Source: Erigeron canadensis (taxonomy: Eukaryota > Streptophyta > Magnoliopsida > Asterales > Asteraceae). Taken from it: a stretch of 64,000 nt of DNA. Every line of letters begins with the position of its first letter. The stretch's first letter is position 1. The DNA lies in contig NC_057766.1 of the NCBI RefSeq assembly GCF_010389155.1, positions 22,763,516 to 22,827,515 of the forward strand, in the 5' to 3' direction. Shown here piece by piece: positions 57,021 through 64,000 of this stretch. The position numbers and the translations under genes were made by a program. The notes beneath the pieces are model-generated. The model saw only the letters and a list, made by a program, of their open reading frames with translations, did not search any database and was not told where the DNA came from.

Positions 57021-59300
57021 ATGCAATGAACAGCAACATCAACAAAATGTTTTCTTAATAGAAACAAAATAAGTAAAAGGCACTGCCTATTATCCATCCA
57101 GAATCAAACAGTTAAGTTGAACTAAAGTCTTGGGTTATATAGAACCCAAGTTTCTAAAAAATCATTCGTGTTTAGTTGCTCTTCTTATTTTGTAATGCGA
57201 TCATATATTCATATATCTACATGGATCGGGTTCTAACTCAACTGTGGAGTAAACACAACCCACCCGTCAAGGAGTGTTCACTTTCTGCCCTTGACCTTTT
57301 CCAAACCAACTGTTCTATATTTGCAGCAAGCTTCTAGACCTGGGATGACGAAGAACGACTTATCTCTATCCTCAAGACCCTCCTGGTGGATCTTTGCTTT
57401 GACACTAAGCTTTACTCTTTCAAGTTGATACACCTATCACTTAAATCATTAGATGATACATCAAACACAAAAAACATGACATCTATAAATGTAGTAATTT
57501 GGGTATAGAAAGTAATTAATATACCTGTTAGAGGGACAAGAAAGCATGGCCCCAATTGAACTTGCTTAGCAATAACTCACCATTTTCTATCTCGCCACTG
57601 TAGGAGACGTGCATCAAAAGAACATATCTATCGTAATAGACCAGAAGTGTATTTTACTAATTATAACATGATTGTAAATGATGAATACATAATTTTTTTA
57701 GCAGCAAACATCATTTTAAAATGGTATCTATCACGTGCAGGAGCCAAATTTTGTTTTCTAAAATCCATAAGCTGTAAACCTTTTACTTTCCCATCAAAAT
57801 AACCTCATATAATAGGTGAGATATGTAGTGACCATATCATAAACATATGCTTGTCATGCTTTGCTCTGATTTACATTCACAATGAAGAGTAATATTTTAA
57901 ACTCTAACTCTCTTCTGACATTAAAACCTTCTTAACCGATATGGCCATAACCGGCTTATGGCATTAAAACCTTCTGAACCTATTATTAGTCCATAACTGT
58001 TTTCTCAAAATTCTCTCTTCCGACTTTTATTATCTTAGAAATCTTGAGGTGTTTTGATATCGGAACCTATTAAAATTATATATTTCACCCTAGTTTCGGG
58101 GATGAAGAACTTTTTTGAGAGTTTATGCATTGCTAAACAAGTACAATAATCCATAAAAGCTGCAAGGTAGCTAATGACAACAAATGTAGTATAGATGTCC
58201 TACCCCAGCATTAAATCATGAGCCATTTTTTTATCTACATGATATTACTACAAGTTGAGCTCATGTAAACATATCAATGAACATCACACGAACTTACTTA
58301 CAAAGAAATGAGGTAGTTACCATATAACTGAACCTGCAGACAAAGCCTCAAATACATAAAAACCTGCATTGCAAACAATTTATCAATTCATAAGAAATAT
58401 AGTAATAATACTGAGTTTGATAGCTTACAAATTTATCAAATACATAAAAATACTGCTCATACACTATGAAATACGCATGCACCAATCTTGCCCCCTGATT
58501 TTTCCACATGTAGTATAGGTGACATATGGTATCCATTAATTCTCTTTCCTAATCTTGCCCCCTGATTTTTCCACATGTCATCATCCACTAGTTAGGAGGA
58601 TTTTTAAGCTATTTTGTTATGAGGATTAATCATTTCCCGTAGAGAATAGAAACGAAAAGAAAAGGATAAAGTGATGAATGTGTTTTTCAGCATATATTAT
58701 ACACTTAACTCCATTTTTTTTTCTCTAAAGTTGAAAGTTTATCAACTACATTATGGTTACTTTTTTCTAAAGTTGAGTGTTTATGGCCTTTTAATTAAAA
58801 CCAAGTTCATCAGTTAAGATGTTCAAATAAGTAGCATGTTCTCTTAGTAAGCTTCTTTGCCATACAAAAGTTCATTACATATGTATTCTTTTTTGAGGGC
58901 GTAATTCGAAGTTCGAAATTCTAGCAAAAACAAAAAATGTTGCAATCATGAACGAACTACCCAAAATGAAATGTTAATCAATTTACACTAAGTATGCGCT
59001 ACCTTAAAGGAGATGGCTGGTCATAACTCAAATCTAATTCTCCCAGGTGGCCACGTCAAACCGAAGTATTTTCCCCCGATGAGTAGATTTCCTTCAAATA
59101 TTGAACATAACTCGACAAGATGAAAATGGATTTCCTTCAAACAGATTTCTCCTTGGAATACCTGCTTCACCTGGCCTTGGATATTTCTTCCGGTCCCCAG
59201 GTGTTTTCTCAGGCTTTTGAGTACCTTTATGAAAGTAGTCTAAACCACAACGAAGACTCGAACTCCATGAGAAAAACACGACATGACAACTGCTCGAAAC
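57021..59300. other. Intergenic, no gene seen
   Basis: The first part (to about 57100) still resembles VSR intron 1. The rest has no supported gene. A 15-base-plus repeat AATCTTGCCCCCTGATTTTTCCACATGT occurs twice, near 58485 and 58552. Confidence 0.4.
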
Positions 59301-59308
59301 CTCACCAC

Positions 59309-60118
59309 CAGGGATGAACAAAATTACCGAAATACCGAAACCAAACCGACACCGTACCGGTACCAAAAATCGGTACCAATGGGGATTCGGTTTCGGTAAC
59401 GGTTTTGAGTTTGGTACCTATTCGGTTTCGGTACAAATCGGTTCGGTACGGAAAACCGAAATTTGTACCGAAATTCTAAAATGATGATATTATACATGGT
59501 CTTTTCAGTTGAAGACACATTGTTATAGCCAACAACCATTTCGATTTCACCTGTACAATGCTAAGTACATTCATCAAAAAATTTCAGAGCCTGTCTACCT
59601 TATTATAATTATAATTCCTGTCCTGCTGGCTGCTGTCCATCCAAATTTTACTTTTAAATCGGTATCAATTTTTGTTTCCACACGAGGAGTTAGTGATTTT
59701 TATTTGAAATAGCATTATTGGAGTTTTACATATAACTTCCTCCACAAAGAAAACCATTCTTTCTACATGACCATTAGTGACATTTACACGGACATCTACG
59801 CATAGCACTCTGTTTTATTAGAAATATTCGTCACTGTTACATATTTAATTTAATTATGGGTTTTGGGCCATATCACTCTTTTTTATTTCCACAACAAGAT
59901 TGAAGGATTATTACCAGCTATATATAAATCAGTCTGAACACGCCTGTCATCACGTGATTTACTTTATAAGGCATCTTTAGGTGTAGGAATTCGGTTCCAT
60001 GCGGGATTATACCGAAAACACCGAACCGGTACTGCTTTTCTTATTCGGTTCGATATTCGGTTCCTTAAATTTGTCATTTTCGGTTTCGGTACGGTAATGG
60101 TACCGAGCTCATCCCTAC
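59309..60118. mobile_element. Non-autonomous hAT-type element
   Basis: The ends CAGGGATGA and TCATCCCTA are inverted repeats, and an 8-bp perfect target duplication CTCACCAC (59301-59308, 60119-60126) flanks the element, as in the hAT superfamily. Subterminal regions on both sides are dense in CGGTTTCGGTACC-type motifs. The 810-bp interior has no transposase frame. Confidence 0.88.
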
Positions 60119-61881
60119 TCACCACTACAGGAGATCTGTGTGCGGCGGTTGTGGTTATTGTATAGTTGTTATTAGTCTGTTGTTGTTGTGTGCGAATGCG
60201 AGGGTTTGCTTTCTTGGTGTGGACAGTAATTTAAAGTTACCCTGGCTGTGACTTTTACATTATATTCTTGAGTTTTTATTAAAAGAAAAAAAGGGGAAGA
60301 TTGGACAGGGAAGAAAGGATAGAAAATTATATAAGAAAAAAGACATTCTCGAGTTACAAAAACAAGATTGGAAAAGAAAGGATAAAAAAACAAAAATTTA
60401 CAATTATATCCTCAATAAATATATATATATATATATATATATCAGACTCACCAGCTAGGGTTCATGTTTATCTTCATAACCACAAATACCTGATCTCCTC
60501 ATCAATTGTAAATTAACTCAACCCCACCCCAATCCAAGCTCAAATCGTTTAGATCTTCAACTCGTTTTACTCGTTTAGATCTTCGGCTCCTTCTCCTCGT
60601 TTTACTCGTTTAGATCTTCAGCTCAGTTTCATTCTTGAGTTGCTGCCATTAGCAGCAGCAGCAGATCTGACTATCCGAGCATAGATCGGTTGCAGCATAG
60701 ATCGAGCAGGGTATATTGGTATTTTTATACATTGATGTACACTTTTCTCTCCAAATCCGACCATATTTGGCTGGAAAATTTTTGGATAAAAAAGCCCAAA
60801 GTTTCCCTTTCTTTCCCATTCTTTTCTTTCAAAAAAAAAAAATTCAAGAATGAGAAAAAAAAAAAATAAGAAGTTTTCTTAGCCTTCCTTTTCTTATCCC
60901 AAAAAAAAAAAAATAATAAGAATGCTGTATTAAAGTTTTGAGTTTTAAATTTTGTAGAACTTTTTAGTCCAATAAAAATGTGTAAGCCCAACTACAAAAA
61001 GTATAAACCCATAAACCTAATAAACACATCTTTTACAAACTTGTAATACTCAACCATCATGATTAAATTTTGGATTATATATTATATGTAAAAAAAAAAA
61101 GTAACACCGTCTTCCACAAGTTATTAGTTTACACGAGTTATTGTAAATTCACAATTGACTAATTTCTTTATATGTTTTTCGTTTTCCAATTATTTTAAGT
61201 TTTTAACCATTAAAGATACAGTATAATGTAGCGTGGATCAACCCATCTCATTTTAAAAAAAAAAAAAAATTGGGTCATAACTACCATTTTTAAGTATAAG
61301 ATCAGTTGTACATCGTTTGCGACAAGCTTATTGGTTGTTTCTATGTTTATGGTGTATTGAGCTACAAGTTCGACCTTCGAGGCAGGGGGTAGTATCATTG
61401 CCTTTTAGTCATTAGATAGTTTTACGCGAATAGTCATTGAAAGCTGAAAATTTTTAACAGAAAAGTTGAAGTATCATTGCCTTTTATCGTTTAGACGAAT
61501 AGGGGAGGACGATAGTTTTTTGGATGATGGATGGTGGTGTATCCATTAGATTCGTCTTCAGTTGTGTCATCTTAGCTGGAAAGGAAAATGATTTTTATCT
61601 TTTGAAACTTTCTAAACCCTCATAACCCTATATTTGCTCTACATACGCATGTTTTTATAGCGAATATCAACATTATCAAGTTAACAAAGCAAGCACTATA
61701 ACTAATTTACTGATCGAAAAGTAGAATTACATCTGATTTCACTACAACCTTGGTAATGAGTAAGGTTGTTCAACTTGTAAATTTGCTTCTTGGACTTCAT
61801 TGAAATCATATACAACTATACAATACAAGGATATCAAATCACTAAAAAACTTAAGCATTATTTGTATTGCATACTAATGGG
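60119..61881. other. Intergenic and 3' flank of the transporter gene
   Basis: It contains a TA microsatellite (about 60420-60442), a short array of CTCGTTTTACTCGTTTAGAT followed by CTTC (about 60540-60625), a CAG run near 60652-60665 and long A runs. No gene is supported. Confidence 0.45.
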
Positions 61882-63648
61882 CTAAGCCAACGCTTTTCCG
61901 TCATTGTCTTCCTTTATACCATCTGGTTTAAGCTCGGGTTCCTGATGTGCCATATCGTAAGTGGCATGGAGACCAAACAACACATAGTACAACAACATAA
62001 TTCCAGTACAAATTCCGAAGCGAATAAAAGCAATGTACCCCAATGACCCCATTAGAAACAAATTTGTTGCTATCGAAAGTGAGGGGAGCCATGGAACTAG
62101 GGGCACTCCCCACACTTTTGGGGTTCGCTGTTGTGGCAACAACAACGAAATCCCAAGTGTTCCTAAAAACCATAAAGGAACCGTCACAGCATAACCCACC
62201 CAACCTGATTTTAACCCCCAACAAGCCGAAATCCCAATTGATGACACGATGATTATTGACAAAAACCCGACTAGTTTGAGTAGATTCGGTCTTGGAGTAA
62301 CCCCTTTTGCATAATACCTCCGAACGAGAAGTGCAACCGCCATCATCATGAAAACAAAGAGCGTGCTCACAGATAGTAAAGAAGCCAAAATGTCCAAACT
62401 CGAAAAAAATGCTATACAAGCACTAGAAATCGTCACTAACAAAGTAGCGTTTATTGGAGTTTGGGTCTTTGGATGGACCAAAGCGAACCATGGAGGTATC
62501 ATATGGGCTCGTGCGATATGAGTTATATATCGAGCTTGTCCAAGGGCACCAACCAATAGAACCGTGGTCATACCCTTAAGTGCACCTAAAGCCACTAGAT
62601 ACTTGGCCCATTTCAACCCTACGCTCTCGAATGCAACCGGATAGGGTGCATTCTGGTCAATATCTGTGTACTTTTGCATCATACTTAACGAAAGTGCCAT
62701 CAAACAATAAATTATTGTAATTATCGACATAGACCCAAGTAAACCCAAAGGTATATCTCGAGCAGGGTTTTTAGTTTCCTCTGCCATAGTTGCAATTGCA
62801 TCGAACCCTCCATAAGCAAAATAAACAATTGCTGCAGCCCGAAACACACCCTCAACGCCATAAGGTGCAAAGGGCTTCATATTAGAAACGTCCGCGTGCA
62901 AAAACCCAGCGATGATTACAAATAAAATCACTAGGGTGTTGACCGCGGATGCAATCCAGTTAACATACGAGGTGTTTCGTGTACTACTCATAGCAATTGT
63001 AGCCGCAATTGCAAGTACAACAACTGCAATAGGGTCTAAAAGATTATACCCTTCAGCAAGATTCGTATGAATTCTCAAAGAATTCGTTTCACGGTTCAAA
63101 AGACTAGTAAAATATGACGTCCATGATCGCCCAACAGCCGCCCCACCCAAGATGCACTCTAGCAGAATATTTCCAGCAGTAATAAAAGCTGCAAAGTCTC
63201 CTAGCTCTACTCTAAGGTATGCAAAAGAGCCACCCGCCACGGGTATTTCTATAGCGAATTCTGTGTAACAAAAAACCGAAAGCATAGCTGAAAAACCGGA
63301 TGCTACGTAAGACAAAACGATAGCTGGCCCGGCGTTCTTGTTGGCTTCTTGGCCAGTAAGAATAAATATGCCTGCACCAATGACAGCACCAAAACCAAAC
63401 CACATTAAGTCCCACCAGTTTAAGCATCGTTTCATATCGTTTTCGCTTTGTTTTCTAAGTGTTTCGATCTCCTCGGCATCTTCAGATCGAGTTAGAAGGC
63501 GGTCCTTGAAACGAGAGTAAGTATGTGACAAGGCATGCTTGTAAGTACCCCAGTTTTTGAATGATTGTTCTGGAAAAAAATCTTGTTTTGTCCATCTAAA
63601 GTAGGAATATTGTGGTTCATTAGTTATGGTTTGTGGTGATGAAGTCAT
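61882..63648 (-). CDS. Cationic amino acid transporter (CAT family, CAT1/5/8-like)
   Basis: A single-exon frame of 588 residues starting MTSSPQTITNEPQYS. A soluble N-terminal region (about 1-75) with a SFKNWGTYKHAL motif is followed by about 14 hydrophobic segments. The first has the glycine-rich GAVIGAGIFILTGQEA signature of the APC superfamily; EIPVAGGSFAYLRVELGD and FAYGGFDAIATMAEETKNP are also family hallmarks. The C-terminal tail is short and acidic (PELKPDGIKEDNDG). Plant CAT proteins import arginine, lysine and related amino acids, usually by proton symport at the plasma membrane; some sit in the tonoplast. The length matches Arabidopsis CAT1/CAT8 (about 590). No frame damage. Subgroup placement is from remembered sequence, not an alignment. 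Confidence 0.96.
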   Translation of the reverse strand: MTSSPQTITNEPQYSYFRWTKQDFFPEQSFKNWGTYKHALSHTYSRFKDRLLTRSEDAEEIETLRKQSENDMKRCLNWWDLMWFGFGAVIGAGIFILTGQEANKNAGPAIVLSYVASGFSAMLSVFCYTEFAIEIPVAGGSFAYLRVELGDFAAFITAGNILLECILGGAAVGRSWTSYFTSLLNRETNSLRIHTNLAEGYNLLDPIAVVVLAIAATIAMSSTRNTSYVNWIASAVNTLVILFVIIAGFLHADVSNMKPFAPYGVEGVFRAAAIVYFAYGGFDAIATMAEETKNPARDIPLGLLGSMSIITIIYCLMALSLSMMQKYTDIDQNAPYPVAFESVGLKWAKYLVALGALKGMTTVLLVGALGQARYITHIARAHMIPPWFALVHPKTQTPINATLLVTISSACIAFFSSLDILASLLSVSTLFVFMMMAVALLVRRYYAKGVTPRPNLLKLVGFLSIIIVSSIGISACWGLKSGWVGYAVTVPLWFLGTLGISLLLPQQRTPKVWGVPLVPWLPSLSIATNLFLMGSLGYIAFIRFGICTGIMLLYYVLFGLHATYDMAHQEPELKPDGIKEDNDGKALA

Positions 63649-64000
63649 GTTTTGTTTTGTAAAATTTGTAGAATGTTAAGATTTGTGCAGGAAATTTGAG
63701 TCTGATTTATTGTTGGTTGAAATTTTGACTTTTAAGACCATTTGTTTTATGGGGTCAGTTGTGTTATAGATAGATGTGATATACGCGGGTATAACAAAGA
63801 AAAACAGTTGTATTATTGGACATTATACAAGTTGGTCACTACAATATGTTCTATTGATTAGGCGTCAAATTTTCTTGTTCTCAAATTCGAAACCTCTCTT
63901 TGTAAACATTTTATGAATAATTAAGAAAATGGTTAAGAATAATCAATAGGTTGAATTTTACATAATTTTCAATATATGGTTGATATTTGATACTCGTATT
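63649..64000. other. Upstream region of the transporter gene
   Basis: A 5' leader and promoter region for the minus-strand gene. No distinct TATA box at standard spacing and no other feature was recognised. Confidence 0.35.

Noticed and set aside
1..64000. CRISPR arrays, operons, prophage or a bacterial-type defence system
   Set aside because: No regularly spaced repeats, no polycistronic gene order and no such protein families; every intact gene is a plant nuclear gene.

Overview
The window is AT-rich nuclear DNA from a flowering plant. Spliced genes of plant-only families (class III peroxidase, R2R3-MYB, a GSO-type receptor kinase, a vacuolar sorting receptor) lie in a background of Helitrons, tRNA-derived SINEs, MITEs and LTR retrotransposons. 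The style of the LTR and Helitron ends recalls Asteraceae genomes, but that is an impression; only eudicot is well supported. Nothing bacterial, organellar or CRISPR-like was seen.

Seven intact genes are supported: a two-exon 80-residue protein, probably a complex I accessory subunit (968-1332, +); a GSO1/GSO2-like LRR receptor kinase (4992-8874, -); a 101-residue conserved plant protein (13858-14163, -); a secreted class III peroxidase (15479-16695, +); a MYB26/MYB67-like R2R3-MYB (20174-21574, -) whose intron appears to be of the rare GC-AG type; a 12-exon vacuolar sorting receptor (44278-48000, -); and a single-exon cationic amino acid transporter (61882-63648, -). A broken, internally deleted copy of the sorting receptor lies at 55940-57020. 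The genes are independent loci; nothing suggests a gene cluster or a shared pathway.

Between about 21.6 and 44.3 kb there is no host gene. The block holds a 620-bp solo LTR, several Helitrons, two full copies of one SINE family plus a shorter relative, a tandem array, a chain of MITE-like segments each bordered by TA microsatellites, and a complete but badly damaged Copia element (34132-39706). Both Copia LTRs and the 5-bp target duplication remain, but an internal piece is inverted and the end of pol is replaced by the 3' end of another element. Next come a 438-bp foldback and a CACTA-like fragment ending in a perfect 38-bp palindrome.

Between 48.0 and 61.9 kb a Helitron is split by a 2665-bp solo LTR. 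A 1.6-kb inverted repeat whose arms each carry a palindromic MITE and a trinucleotide microsatellite lies between the intact and the broken sorting receptor. A hAT-type element with an 8-bp target duplication follows. Most mobile-element calls rest on ends and target duplications read directly from the sequence.
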